Of a stretch of DNA of 38,242 bases, positions 8,326 to 17,501 are shown piece by piece (position 1 is the stretch's first letter; each line of letters begins with the position of its first letter). The stretch spans positions 1 to 38,242 of the forward strand of contig CAZWSE010000020.1 of NCBI GenBank assembly GCA_964636575.1, in the 5' to 3' direction. This DNA is from CAZWSE01 sp964636575. GTDB taxonomy: Bacteria > Pseudomonadota > Alphaproteobacteria > Rhodobacterales > Rhodobacteraceae. The notes below the pieces were generated by a model, which was given only the letters and a program-made list of their open reading frames with translations, was not told the DNA's origin and searched no databases. A program made the position numbers and the translations under genes.

Positions 8326-9510
8326 ATGACCCTTGACCCAAATCGATTTCTCAAAGACCTTCATACACTTCGCGAATTTGGAACATCTGGCGTTGGCAAG
8401 GGTGTTGTTCGGCCTGCCTATTCAACTGCTGATGTTGCTGCTCGCGAATGGTTGGCCGAACAGATGCGTGATGCGGGGTTGCGGGTTCAGTTTGATCCTA
8501 TGGGGAACCTGTTCGGCTTGGCCGAGGAGCCGTCTTTGTTGCTTGGGTCTCATTCGGACAGCCAACCCGAGGGCGGGTGGCTTGATGGTGCATTGGGGGT
8601 GATCGCTGCTTTGGAGATCGCGAGGTCCTCGGAGCGGCCGGTGTCTGTTGTGTCTTTTCAGGATGAGGAAGGCCGCTTTGGTGTGACAACAGGCAGTGCC
8701 GTTTGGTCGGGGCAGTTGTCTTTAGATCAGGCCGACGGGTTGCTGGATCATGACGGGTTTTCTCTGGCGGATGCCCGTCAATCCATGGCGCATTTGGCGA
8801 GCGGTTTTGTGGACCCTGCCCAGTTCACTGGCTTTATTGAGATGCACATCGAGCAGGGGCCGACATTGGACACAAGCGGTCAGCAGATCGGTGTTGTCTC
8901 TGACATCGTTGGTATCCGCGATATGAAGATCACCTTTGAAGGTCAGCAGAACCATGCGGGCACCACGCCTATGGCGCTGCGCCGTGATGCTGTTCAGGCG
9001 ATGGCCGCTTTTGTTGCCGCGGTGAACGAGGGCCTGACTGGGGTCGCGACCCCAGCCACGGTTTGGACCGTTGGGCATGTTTCCGTGCATCCCAATGCTT
9101 CGTCTATTGTGCCGGGCCGTGCTGTGTTTTCGATGCAGTGGCGCGATGGTGATCCGCAGCGGTTGCTGGAGATGGAAGGGATTGTCCGCGAGACGGCTGA
9201 GCGTGTGGCTTTGGACCGTGGTGTGTCAGTGTCTTTTGGTGAAATGTTGGGGTTGGAGCCTGTTGCGATGGACCCTGCCTTGCGCGCGGCTTTGGAGCAC
9301 GGTGCGGGTGCGGTCGCTGATGGGAATTGGCGGGTGATGCCGTCGGGTGCTTTGCATGATGCCACCAATGTATCGCGTTTGATGCCTGTTGCGATGGTGT
9401 TTGTCCCTTCTATCGGCGGGATCAGTCATGCTTTCGAGGAAGACACCCGCGAGGCTGATTTGGTGGCTGGATTGCAAGTTCTGGATCGCGCCGTTTCGTC
9501 TTTGAATTGA
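8326..9510 (+). CDS. Zn-dependent M20-family amidohydrolase (N-carbamoyl-amino-acid hydrolase / allantoate amidohydrolase type)
   Basis: 394 residues, the usual length of this family. The five metal ligands of the M20 carbamoylase/allantoate group are all visible: His76 (LGSHSDS), Asp87 (GWLDGA), Glu114/115 (FQDEEGRF), His174 (EMHIEQGP) and His368 (GISHAFEED). The lid/dimerisation domain contains GQQNHAGTTPM. It hydrolyses the carbamoyl or ureido C-N bond of a small amide, but the exact substrate (N-carbamoyl amino acid, allantoate, ureidoglycolate or related) cannot be read from sequence. It appears to be a single-gene unit: 167 bp separate it from the upstream kinase, and the following gene is on the minus strand. 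Confidence 0.88.
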   Translation: MTLDPNRFLKDLHTLREFGTSGVGKGVVRPAYSTADVAAREWLAEQMRDAGLRVQFDPMGNLFGLAEEPSLLLGSHSDSQPEGGWLDGALGVIAALEIARSSERPVSVVSFQDEEGRFGVTTGSAVWSGQLSLDQADGLLDHDGFSLADARQSMAHLASGFVDPAQFTGFIEMHIEQGPTLDTSGQQIGVVSDIVGIRDMKITFEGQQNHAGTTPMALRRDAVQAMAAFVAAVNEGLTGVATPATVWTVGHVSVHPNASSIVPGRAVFSMQWRDGDPQRLLEMEGIVRETAERVALDRGVSVSFGEMLGLEPVAMDPALRAALEHGAGAVADGNWRVMPSGALHDATNVSRLMPVAMVFVPSIGGISHAFEEDTREADLVAGLQVLDRAVSSLN

Positions 9511-9555
9511 CGCTTTGTATTTTGAGTATTTGCGAAAGGGTAAAGGTGGGGGCCA

Positions 9556-10263
9556 TTACCCCCAGCTGACGTCGCCCAGGAAGATGTAGCCTGCCCCGTA
9601 GATCGTTTTGATGAGCCTTGGGTTTTTGGGGTCTTCGCGCAGTTTTGTCCGCAGTCGCGAGATGCGCACGTCCATGGCCCGATCAAAGCTTTCCCCTGCT
9701 GTGCCACCCAAAGTGTCCAGCATTTGTGATCTTGAGATCAGCCGCTTGGGGCTGTCCAGAAAGAGCCTGAGCACTTCGCCTTCTGCATGGGAAAAGGGCG
9801 TTTCTGTTCCGTCTTCTTCGACCAGCGTGTAGCGGTCGAAATGCGCTGTCCATCCGTTGAACTGGGCTGTGTTTTCCGTCCGTGCCACGGCTTTGGTGTT
9901 GCGCAGTCGTGCCCTGATCCGTGCCACAACTTCTGCCGGATCGAAGGGTTTGATGATGTAGTCATCTGCCCCGAGTTCCAACCCTGTCACCCTGTCTTGC
10001 ACATGGGCCCGTCCCGATATGATGATCACGATCGCCCCTTGTTCCAGCGCCAGCCGGTGCACTAGTGTCAGCCCGTCGGTATCAGGCAATGACAAATCCA
10101 CCAAACAAACATCCGGCGTTTGTGTTTTCAGCGCGGCCTCAAATTCGCGAGCCCGCCCGAAAGACAGCGTTCGAAACCCTGCGTCTTCCAATGTCTCTGA
10201 CAGCATCCGCCTGATTTCGGGCTCATCATCGAGGATCGTCACGAGGGGTTTGTCTGCGGTCAT
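9556..10263 (-). CDS. OmpR/PhoB-family response regulator
   Basis: 235 residues. The N-terminal receiver has acidic residues in ILDDEPE, phospho-acceptor Asp56 (CLVDLSLPDTDG), Ser switch in IIISGR and Lys in YIIKPFDP. The C-terminal winged helix carries the recognition region SFDRAMDVRISRLRTKL and the wing KTIYGAGYIF. It should be a DNA-binding transcription factor. Its start codon overlaps the stop of the hybrid kinase by 4 nt, so the two are translationally coupled and probably a cognate pair. The pair diverges from the acyl-CoA synthetase/ABC transporter operon starting at 12405, its most likely target. Confidence 0.93.
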   Translation of the reverse strand: MTADKPLVTILDDEPEIRRMLSETLEDAGFRTLSFGRAREFEAALKTQTPDVCLVDLSLPDTDGLTLVHRLALEQGAIVIIISGRAHVQDRVTGLELGADDYIIKPFDPAEVVARIRARLRNTKAVARTENTAQFNGWTAHFDRYTLVEEDGTETPFSHAEGEVLRLFLDSPKRLISRSQMLDTLGGTAGESFDRAMDVRISRLRTKLREDPKNPRLIKTIYGAGYIFLGDVSWG

Positions 10264-12173
10264 TGTTTTGCCTTTGGGCTGAGGAGCGCGCCGAGATCAG
10301 CCGCCGAGAATGGCTTTGGCAACACGGGTGCTGATGACAGCGCCTCTTGATGCAGCGGATCCGAAACGGGCAGGGACGTCATCAAGATCTGCGCAGGTCC
10401 TTTTGGGCCGATCCGTTTGATCAAATCTAGCCCTGTTCCGGTGCCTTCAAGTTTGATGTCCGAAAGCACCAACCCGATATCTGGCACATCTGCCAGCACT
10501 TTGGTGGCTTCGTCCACCGATGTGGCTTCGATCACTGCGTGTCCCAGATCGGTCAGCATGTCCCGCGTGTTTGCCCGCAGTGTGTCATCGTCTTCGACCA
10601 GCATGACCAGCCCGCTGACCCCTGTAGGGGCGCTGCGCCATGGCACACGCAGCGTGACCGTTGCCCCATTGCCTGAATTGGCCAGCTTCAGATCTCCGCC
10701 GGTCAGTTTGGCCATGTCGTAGACCATCGACAGCCCCAACCCCGATCCTTCGTTGCCTTTGGTTGTGAAGAAGGGTTCTAACCCTCGGCTGAGGGCGTCT
10801 GTCGAGAACCCTGGCCCTGTGTCGGTCACTGTAAATTCGATCCAGATGTCATTCGCCAAAGTTGCATGCAGCTTGATCTGCCCGTTTTGTCCGCAGGCAT
10901 CGCGGGCGTTCAAGACCAAGTTCAGCAAGGCGTCCTGCAACATCCCCGCGTCGAGCAGAACGTTCACTGAGGGCGTGTCATCTTGCACGGTTAGGGTGAT
11001 GCCATCCGGCAGGGTCGGCGTTGCAAGTGCTTTGATGTCATCGAGCAGGGCGGAGAGGTCTGTAGATGTTGGTCTGAGCGTCGGTTGCCCTGTCATATCC
11101 GCGATCCGCCCCAACAGCGTCCCCCCACGTGCGGCGGCCGTCATGGTTCCGTCTACAAGGGTCAGGGCATTGTCATCGAGGTCCATCCGTTGCAGTTTGC
11201 CCTGCATCCCCAGAATGATCGTCAAAAGGTTGGAAAAGTCATGCGCCAGCCCGTTGGTGAACTGAGCTGCCAGTGTGCGCCGCCGAGTTTGTTGAAGCGC
11301 ATCGCGGGCTTGTTTTTCTGCCGTCATGTCCATCGACATGATGTAGGCCCCACCTTGGTCGTCGGACGTGAAAGCCACCCTGATCCGGCGGGACGTGATG
11401 CTATCTGTAAACTCAAAAACCGAATTTTCGCCGTCATGTGCTTTGGTCAGGCTGGGTAGGATGCGTCTATATGTTTCATCGCCTAAAGCGTCTGATATGT
11501 GTGATCCCACCAGATCGTTCGGCCGCCCCGGCATCACAGAGGACAGTTTGCGGTTGGTGAAGGTGTAGACCCCATCTGGCCCCACATGTGCGATATGGGC
11601 GGGCATCATTTCGGTGGTCAGCCGCGTGCGCGCTTCGGCTTCGGTCAGGTCGCGTTTCGCCTGTTCGAGCGCGGTGACGGTCGCCGCCAAGGCCCTGTTG
11701 GTCGCGCTGAGTTCTTCTGTATGCGCAAGCAACTGGCCGGACAGTTCTTCTGATCGTGCCCGCAGCATTTGTTCAGACCGTTTGGTTTGAGTGATGTCGG
11801 TATAGACGGTCACCCACCCGCCTTGGGGCAGGGGCGATCCTTCGACGCTGATCGTTCGACCGTTGGCGCGGGTGCGTTCGACGTAGTGAGGCTCAAACGC
11901 GCTGGCCTGTTCGGTGCGGACTTTGATGAAGGCGTCTATGTCTTCGATTTCGCCGTAGTCCCCGATTTCGGCCAGATACCTGATGGTGTCTTCAAATGAC
12001 GCGCCGGGGGTGACGAACCTGTCGGGCAGGTCGAACATGTTCTTGAATGGTGCGTTGCAAACGGCCAGTTTGAGGTCTGCATCATAGATGGAAAGTGCCT
12101 GTGCGATCAGGTTCAGCCCCGCGGCTGTCATGCTTTGAGTGAGGGCGGCTTGGGGGTCTGTAAGCTCTGGCAT
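10260..12173 (-). CDS. Hybrid sensor histidine kinase (PAS-PAS-kinase-receiver)
   Basis: 637 residues, no membrane segments, hence a cytoplasmic sensor. Domains in order: a PAS_7-like domain (about 20-130, ending GGWVTVYTDIT), a coiled coil (about 135-180), a second PAS domain (about 185-290), a HisKA helix with His311 (GLAHDFSNLL), an HATPase domain (NLVLNARDAC, TDTGPGF, GSGLGLSMV) and a C-terminal receiver with acceptor Asp572 (VLSDIKLEG). GGAG lies just before the ATG at 12173. The PAS domains probably sense a small hydrophobic or aromatic ligand or its consequence, judging from the divergent ligase and transporter genes; that is inference from context. Confidence 0.92.
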   Translation of the reverse strand: MPELTDPQAALTQSMTAAGLNLIAQALSIYDADLKLAVCNAPFKNMFDLPDRFVTPGASFEDTIRYLAEIGDYGEIEDIDAFIKVRTEQASAFEPHYVERTRANGRTISVEGSPLPQGGWVTVYTDITQTKRSEQMLRARSEELSGQLLAHTEELSATNRALAATVTALEQAKRDLTEAEARTRLTTEMMPAHIAHVGPDGVYTFTNRKLSSVMPGRPNDLVGSHISDALGDETYRRILPSLTKAHDGENSVFEFTDSITSRRIRVAFTSDDQGGAYIMSMDMTAEKQARDALQQTRRRTLAAQFTNGLAHDFSNLLTIILGMQGKLQRMDLDDNALTLVDGTMTAAARGGTLLGRIADMTGQPTLRPTSTDLSALLDDIKALATPTLPDGITLTVQDDTPSVNVLLDAGMLQDALLNLVLNARDACGQNGQIKLHATLANDIWIEFTVTDTGPGFSTDALSRGLEPFFTTKGNEGSGLGLSMVYDMAKLTGGDLKLANSGNGATVTLRVPWRSAPTGVSGLVMLVEDDDTLRANTRDMLTDLGHAVIEATSVDEATKVLADVPDIGLVLSDIKLEGTGTGLDLIKRIGPKGPAQILMTSLPVSDPLHQEALSSAPVLPKPFSAADLGALLSPKAKQ

Positions 12174-12318
12174 GGTGGTCTCCTGCGCTTATGGGTAGCA
12201 CCCGAATGCGGGGTGTCAACGTGGCTTTGTGGGGTATCGGGGGCTTCCAATCTTCGCAAAAAGAGTGCCGTAACAATTCGTTAGAATTCGGAAATGTTAA
12301 GGAAAAAGTTGACGCCCA

Positions 12319-12344
12319 CCCTTCAAGGTGCACCCTTGTGAGGG
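12319..12344. promoter_or_regulatory. Imperfect inverted repeat in the 231-bp divergent spacer (candidate regulator site)
   Basis: The spacer 12174-12404 separates the kinase/regulator operon from the synthetase/transporter operon. Its clearest symmetry is CAAGG-TGCAC-CCTTG (12324-12338), extended outward by imperfect CCTT/GAGG arms. It lies about 65 bp upstream of the synthetase start, a sensible place for the neighbouring OmpR-type regulator. No convincing sigma-70 promoter was found by eye in this spacer. Confidence 0.35.
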
Positions 12345-12404
12345 AATAGAATCGTTTAAAGCGGTCGGCGCGCTGGTATTCGCAGCGCTTGGGAGGAAAT
12401 TGAT

Positions 12405-14378
12405 TTGGCTCAGACGCAAAATGGCGTCGGTGGACTGACGTCCATACCGGCTTTGTTGCATCGAAATGCGACGCAATATGCGGCGCACCCTGCATACCGT
12501 GAAAAAGAGTTTGGCATCTGGCAGTCCTGGACTTGGGCTGAGACCGAAGATGAAATTCGCAAACTTGCGCTGGGCTTGTTGAACCTTGGTGTGAACGAGG
12601 GCGACCATATCGCAATCATCGGCCACAACCGGCCTTACCTCTATTGGGCGATGGTGTCTGCCCAGATGGTCGGGGCTGTGCCTGTTCCGTTGTACCAAGA
12701 TGCCAATGCCGAAGAGATGGCCTATGTGATGGACCACTGTGGTGCTCGTTTTGCGATCGTTGCCGACCAAGAGCAGGTCGACAAGGTGATCGAGATCCAA
12801 GAAAACCTGACGCAGTTTGAGCATATGGTTTATCTGGATGCGCGCGGCTTGCGCAAATATGACCATGGCCGTCTGCACGAGTATTCTCATATTCAAGAGC
12901 AAGGCCACGCCGCCCGCGATGAGCTGACCCCCGAATTGGAACGCCGCACGGCGAAGCTGGACTACGACAGCAAATGCGTGATGCTTTACACATCTGGTAC
13001 CACGGGCAAGCCCAAGGGCGTTGTCTTGTCCAACCGCAATGTGATTGAGACCGCGAAAAGCAGTTGTGAATTCGACGGCCTTGTTCAAACGGACAGCGTG
13101 TTGGCCTATCTGCCGATGGCTTGGGTTGGTGATTACATCTTTTCTATCGGGCAGGCCTATTGGTCCGGCTTTTGCGTGAATTGCCCTGAAAGCCCCGACA
13201 CGATGATGACCGATCTGCGCGAAATCGGGCCGACGTATTACTTTGCCCCGCCGCGCGTCTTTGAGACCCAACTGACCAATGTGATGATCCGTATGGAGGA
13301 TGCATCGAAGTTCAAGAAGCGTCTGTTTGATCGTTTCATGGCCACCGCGCGCCGTGTTGGCCCGAAGATTCTGGATGGTGAACCTGTCGGTGCGTTGGAT
13401 CGGCTTAAGTACCGTTTGGGCGAGTTGTTCATTTACGGTCCGCTTAAAAACACGCTTGGCTTTTCGAAGGTCCGTGTGGGCTATACTGCCGGCGAGGCGA
13501 TTGGGCCTGAGATTTTCGATTTCTACCGCTCTCTCGGGATCAACTTAAAACAGCTTTACGGTCAAACCGAAGCGACCGTATTCATAACCGCCCAGCCGGA
13601 CGGGCAGGTGCGGTCGGATACTGTTGGCGTGACGTGCCCCGGTGTGGAGTTGAAGATCGCAGACGATGGTGAAGTGTTCTACCGCTCGCCCGGTGTGTTT
13701 GTGGAATACTACAAGAACCCCGAAAGCACTGCCTCGACCAAGGATGCTGAAGGCTGGGTTGCCACGGGAGACGCCGGATTTGTTGAGGCCGACACAGGCC
13801 ACCTGCGCATCATCGACCGTGCCAAGGACGTGGGTAAAATGGCGGATGGCCGTTTGTTTGCGCCTAAGTATGTCGAGAACAAGTTGAAGTTCTTCCCCAA
13901 TGTGCTTGAGGCCGTCGTCTTTGGGAACGAGCGGGACACTTGTACCGCCTTTATCAACATTGACCTGACCGCCGTTGGCAATTGGGCCGAGCGTAACAAC
14001 ATCGCCTATGCATCCTACCAAGAGCTTGCCGGTCATCCACAGGTATTGGACACCGTTCAATCGCATGTGGAGGAGGTGAACCGATCTGTCGCTGAGGACG
14101 AAATGTTGTCTGGCTGTCAAATCCATCGCTTTGTTATTTTGCACAAAGAGTTGGACGCGGATGACGGCGAATTGACCCGCACCCGCAAGGTTCGCCGCCG
14201 GATCATTGAAGAAAAATTCGCTGACATTATCACTGCATTGTATGACGGGTCGGATACTGTCAGCACTGTCACCGAAGTGACCTATGAAGATGGCCGCAAG
14301 GGATCGATTTCTGCCACGCTTGATGTGCGCGATGCGGCTGTGGCGCCTGTCAGCGCGCAAAAGATGGCTGCGGAATGA
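12405..14378 (+). CDS. AMP-forming acyl-CoA synthetase (long-chain fatty acid-CoA ligase family)
   Basis: 657 residues. It activates a carboxylic acid to its CoA thioester using ATP. The AMP-binding P-loop LYTSGTTGKPKG begins at about residue 194. YGQTEA, the GDAGF aspartate motif and the hinge/A8 region IDRAKDVGKMADGR follow, so the enzyme has an intact catalytic set. The start is TTG at 12405, supported by GGAGG 8 nt upstream; no better in-frame ATG exists nearby. It is the first gene of the operon and is followed 31 nt later by the transporter ATPase, which suggests that the imported substrate is trapped as a CoA ester. Length and motifs fit the FadD15/long-chain group, but the true substrate could be an aromatic or branched acid. 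Confidence 0.92.
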   Translation: MAQTQNGVGGLTSIPALLHRNATQYAAHPAYREKEFGIWQSWTWAETEDEIRKLALGLLNLGVNEGDHIAIIGHNRPYLYWAMVSAQMVGAVPVPLYQDANAEEMAYVMDHCGARFAIVADQEQVDKVIEIQENLTQFEHMVYLDARGLRKYDHGRLHEYSHIQEQGHAARDELTPELERRTAKLDYDSKCVMLYTSGTTGKPKGVVLSNRNVIETAKSSCEFDGLVQTDSVLAYLPMAWVGDYIFSIGQAYWSGFCVNCPESPDTMMTDLREIGPTYYFAPPRVFETQLTNVMIRMEDASKFKKRLFDRFMATARRVGPKILDGEPVGALDRLKYRLGELFIYGPLKNTLGFSKVRVGYTAGEAIGPEIFDFYRSLGINLKQLYGQTEATVFITAQPDGQVRSDTVGVTCPGVELKIADDGEVFYRSPGVFVEYYKNPESTASTKDAEGWVATGDAGFVEADTGHLRIIDRAKDVGKMADGRLFAPKYVENKLKFFPNVLEAVVFGNERDTCTAFINIDLTAVGNWAERNNIAYASYQELAGHPQVLDTVQSHVEEVNRSVAEDEMLSGCQIHRFVILHKELDADDGELTRTRKVRRRIIEEKFADIITALYDGSDTVSTVTEVTYEDGRKGSISATLDVRDAAVAPVSAQKMAAE

Positions 14379-14409
14379 GTATTTTTGGAAAAATGAAGGT
14401 GGGTGTCGC

Positions 14410-15228
14410 ATGAAGGACAACGCAGACAGCTACGTCACCGAGGATGGTCGCACCATTGGCGCCACTGTGATGGAGATGAAGAATATCACCCTTCGTTTTG
14501 GTGGTGTCACGGCCATTCAGGATATTTCGTTTGATATCCGTGAAGGCGAGGTGCGCGCGATTATTGGCCCTAACGGTGCTGGTAAGTCTTCTATGCTGAA
14601 TGTCATCAGCGGCTTTTACAATCCGCAGGAAGGCGAGGTCTATTTCCGCGGCAAGCTGCGCCCGCCGATGAAGCCATTTGAGGTGGCCCGCCAAGGCATC
14701 GCCCGCACGTTTCAGAACATCGCCTTGTTTGAAGGTATGACCGTTTTGGACAACGTTATGACCGGCCGTTTGACCGAGATGAAATCTGGTATGCTTGCCC
14801 AAGCTATTTGGAAGGGCAAAGCCGAGGCCGAGGAAGTCGCAAACCGCGAGATCGCTGAAAAGGTCATTGATTTCCTTGAGATCCAGCACATTCGCAAAAC
14901 CCCTGTTGCCCGCTTGCCTTATGGTTTGAAAAAGCGTGTTGAGCTGGCCCGTGCTTTGGCCGCCGAGCCGAAGCTGCTTTTGCTGGACGAGCCGATGGCT
15001 GGCATGAACGTCGAGGAAAAAGAGGACATGAGCCGCTTTATCCTGTCTGTGAACGACGAGTTTGGCACCACTATTGCTTTGATCGAGCATGACATGGGTG
15101 TGGTCATGGACCTGTCCGACCGTGTGGTCGTGATGGACTACGGCAAGAAGATTGGCGACGGCACCCCTGACGAGGTCCGCAACAATCAGGCTGTGATCGA
15201 TGCCTATTTGGGGGTGAGCCATGACTAG
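14410..15228 (+). CDS. livG: Branched-chain-type ABC transporter ATP-binding protein (LivG family)
   Basis: 272 residues from ATG 14410; the open frame reaches back to 14284 inside the previous gene, but that part is not conserved-looking and GAAGGTG precedes the ATG. Walker A is GPNGAGKSS (about residue 53), the signature loop is the LivG-type variant LPYGLKKRVELARAL, Walker B is LLLLDEPMAGMN and the switch His is in LIEHDMG. It energises uptake together with the second ATPase (19012-19848) and the two permeases. LivG-family ATPases serve amino acids, amides, urea and aromatic acids; the flanking CoA ligases favour an acid substrate here. Confidence 0.93.
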   Translation: MKDNADSYVTEDGRTIGATVMEMKNITLRFGGVTAIQDISFDIREGEVRAIIGPNGAGKSSMLNVISGFYNPQEGEVYFRGKLRPPMKPFEVARQGIARTFQNIALFEGMTVLDNVMTGRLTEMKSGMLAQAIWKGKAEAEEVANREIAEKVIDFLEIQHIRKTPVARLPYGLKKRVELARALAAEPKLLLLDEPMAGMNVEEKEDMSRFILSVNDEFGTTIALIEHDMGVVMDLSDRVVVMDYGKKIGDGTPDEVRNNQAVIDAYLGVSHD

Positions 15229-15256
15229 AGTCGCAATTGCACGGGGGGCTTTCTGA

Positions 15257-16243
15257 ATGTCCGAACAGTTTTATTTCGCCGCTGAAGTGTTCCTGAACGG
15301 GTTGATGGCCGGCGTCCTTTATGCGCTTGTTGCTTTGGGTTTTGTTCTGATTTTCAAAGCCTCCGGTATTTTCAACTATGCCCAAGGCGTGATGGCTTTG
15401 TTTGCTGCGATGACCCTTGTGGGCATTATGAAGGGCCAAGTGCCGTTTGCCCATTTGATCAACGCTATCTTTGGAACCGATATTCATTATTTCGGTTGGG
15501 AGGTGCCCGCTTTGGTCGCCATTTTACTGACTGTTGTGGTGATGATCATCTTTGCCATGTTGGTTCAAAAGATGGTGTTCAAATACCTTGTGGGCCAAGA
15601 ACCGATCATTCTGTTTATGGCGACCATTGGTTTGGCCTATTTCCTTGAAGGCGTGGCCGATTTGATGTGGGGGTCGGAGATCAAGACCTTGGATGTGGGT
15701 CTGCCGCAGGGCATTAACCTCTGGCTTGATGAGACCACCTTTGAGGCCTTTGGCTATGGGTTCTTTATCGACAATCTGGATATCGTCGCCACCGTCATTG
15801 CCGCATTGTTGGTGATCAGTCTGATCATTTTCGCCCAATATACCAAGCAGGGCCGTGCCATGCGTGCTGTTGCGGACGATCACCAAGCCGCCCTGTCCGT
15901 GGGCGTGTCGCTGAACTTTATTTGGGTGCTTGTCTGGTCTTTGGCTGGATTTGTCGCCTTGGTTGCTGGCATCATGTGGGGTGCCAAATCAGGCGTTCAG
16001 TTTTCGCTGTCTTTGATCGCCTTGAAGGCGTTACCTGTATTGATGCTTGGTGGCTTTACGTCGATCCCTGGTGCTATCGTGGGCGGCCTGATTATCGGCG
16101 TGGGCGAGAAGCTGTTTGAGTTTGGCTTTGGCCCCATGTTGGGCGGCGCCACTGAGAACTGGTTTGCCTATGTGCTGGCTTTGGTTTTCTTGTGCTTCCG
16201 TCCGCAAGGCTTGTTCGGGGAGAAGATCATTGAGCGTGTGTAG
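15257..16243 (+). CDS. livH: Branched-chain-type ABC transporter permease (LivH family)
   Basis: 328 residues, strongly hydrophobic with about eight membrane segments. It shows the LivH landmarks: an N-terminal NGLMAGVLYALVALGFVLIFKASG segment and the cytoplasmic coupling loop TKQGRAMRAVADDHQAA, followed by GFTSIPGAIVGGLIIG. The ATG is preceded by a run of G residues (15243-15248) and immediately by a TGA that closes an 11-codon frame opening at the livG stop, so translation may be coupled. It pairs with the LivM subunit to form the membrane channel. Confidence 0.92.
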   Translation: MSEQFYFAAEVFLNGLMAGVLYALVALGFVLIFKASGIFNYAQGVMALFAAMTLVGIMKGQVPFAHLINAIFGTDIHYFGWEVPALVAILLTVVVMIIFAMLVQKMVFKYLVGQEPIILFMATIGLAYFLEGVADLMWGSEIKTLDVGLPQGINLWLDETTFEAFGYGFFIDNLDIVATVIAALLVISLIIFAQYTKQGRAMRAVADDHQAALSVGVSLNFIWVLVWSLAGFVALVAGIMWGAKSGVQFSLSLIALKALPVLMLGGFTSIPGAIVGGLIIGVGEKLFEFGFGPMLGGATENWFAYVLALVFLCFRPQGLFGEKIIERV

Positions 16244-16253
16244 TTTTATCAAG

Positions 16254-16300
16254 ACTGGGGCGCTGCCCCAGACCCCGAGGTACTTTTCCCAAGAAGAAAA
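16254..16300 (+). repeat. Intergenic GC-rich hairpin element between livH and livM
   Basis: A short stem-loop CTGGGG-CGCTG-CCCCAG (16255-16271) is followed by CCCGAGGTACTTTTCCC and an A/G-rich tract that holds the livM ribosome site. Two other spacers here, at 9524-9552 and 14377-14405, carry a related GAGTATTT...AAAGGTGGG tail without the stem. From memory, GC-rich stems with a GAGTATTTTT-like tail are frequent between genes in Rhodobacterales; I could not verify this. No T-run follows, so it is not a classical terminator. Confidence 0.4.
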
Positions 16301-16315
16301 CAGGAGCGTCTTGCC

Positions 16316-17428
16316 ATGATTTATCGTGAGGCCGGTGATTTCAGCACCACGTATGCCGAAGACCAGCAGACGTTTCCCATCAAGTTCGATCGCATGGGGT
16401 ACTATGCCATTTTGCTGATCGCTGCTGTGGTGGTGCCCTTCGTCATCAATGACTACTGGGTGAACGCGATTTTCCTGCCCTTTCTGATCTATTCGATCGC
16501 CGCCATCGGGCTGAACATTCTGGTCGGTTATTGTGGGCAGGTGTCTTTGGGCACTGGTGGCTTCATGGCTGTGGGTGCTTACACCTGTTACAAATTCATG
16601 ACCGGTGTCGACATCTGGTGGGGCGGTGAATTGCTGTTCCGGCTGCCCGAGTTCAACATTGCCCTCTCTGTCCTGATGGGTGGCATAATGACGGCCGTTG
16701 TCGGCGTGTTGTTCGGCCTGCCGAGCCTGCGCATCAAGGGGTTTTACCTTGCTGTTGCGACACTTGCCGCCCAGTTTTTCCTTGTCTGGTTGTTCAACCG
16801 TGTCGCGTGGTTTTACAACTATTCGGCCTCTGGCCAGATTAACGCGCCTGAGCGTGACTTTTTCGGTATTCTTGTCACCGGTCCCAAAACCGAAGCCTGG
16901 GCGACCTATTTGTTCTGTCTGTTCTTTGTTGTGCTAAGCGCTTGGGTTGCTCGTAACCTGACCCGAGGCACGATTGGGCGGTCTTGGATGGCCATTCGGG
17001 ACATGGACATTGCCGCAGAGATCATTGGTGTGAACCCGCTGAAGGCAAAATTGACCGCCTTTATGGTATCATCGTTCTTTATCGGCATCTCGGGTGCCTT
17101 GTTCTTCGCTGTCTACTTGGGCGCCGTTGAAGTGGGCGAAGTCTTTGGTATCCAGAAATCATTCCTTGTCTTGTTCATGGTCATCTTGGGCGGACTTGGG
17201 TCCATCTTTGGGTGCTTTGCCGGCGCTGCCTTTCTGGTGCTGTTGCCTGTGGCCTTGAAGATCGTGGGCGTGGACTGGCTGGGCTGGCCCACCGATATTG
17301 TTGCCCACTTTAATCTGGTGATCGTCGGCTTTTTGATCATCGTATTCCTGATCGCTGAACCGCATGGCATGGCCCAGTTGTGGCGTATCATGAAAGAGAA
17401 ACTACGGCTTTGGCCTTTCCCTCACTAG
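16316..17428 (+). CDS. livM: Branched-chain-type ABC transporter permease (LivM family)
   Basis: 370 residues with about eight to ten membrane segments. Landmarks are the LNILVGYCGQVSLGTGGFMAVGAY segment near residues 60-85, the coupling helix GRSWMAIRDMDIAAEIIGVN, and the C-terminal ILGGLGSIFGCFAGAAF repeat typical of LivM. It has a charged cytoplasmic N-terminus of about 25 residues before the first membrane helix. AGGAG lies 9 nt upstream of the ATG. It forms the second half of the transporter channel with LivH. Confidence 0.92.
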   Translation: MIYREAGDFSTTYAEDQQTFPIKFDRMGYYAILLIAAVVVPFVINDYWVNAIFLPFLIYSIAAIGLNILVGYCGQVSLGTGGFMAVGAYTCYKFMTGVDIWWGGELLFRLPEFNIALSVLMGGIMTAVVGVLFGLPSLRIKGFYLAVATLAAQFFLVWLFNRVAWFYNYSASGQINAPERDFFGILVTGPKTEAWATYLFCLFFVVLSAWVARNLTRGTIGRSWMAIRDMDIAAEIIGVNPLKAKLTAFMVSSFFIGISGALFFAVYLGAVEVGEVFGIQKSFLVLFMVILGGLGSIFGCFAGAAFLVLLPVALKIVGVDWLGWPTDIVAHFNLVIVGFLIIVFLIAEPHGMAQLWRIMKEKLRLWPFPH

Positions 17429-17501
17429 GGCGAGGCATAAGCACATAATCGCGAGGGGCATACCCTTCGCACACATCGGAAAAACCAAGGGAGGATCCCC
17501 G

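Noticed and set aside
12297..13271. 324-codon minus-strand open frame opposite the acyl-CoA synthetase
   Set aside because: Shadow of a well-supported gene, with no recognisable motif of its own.
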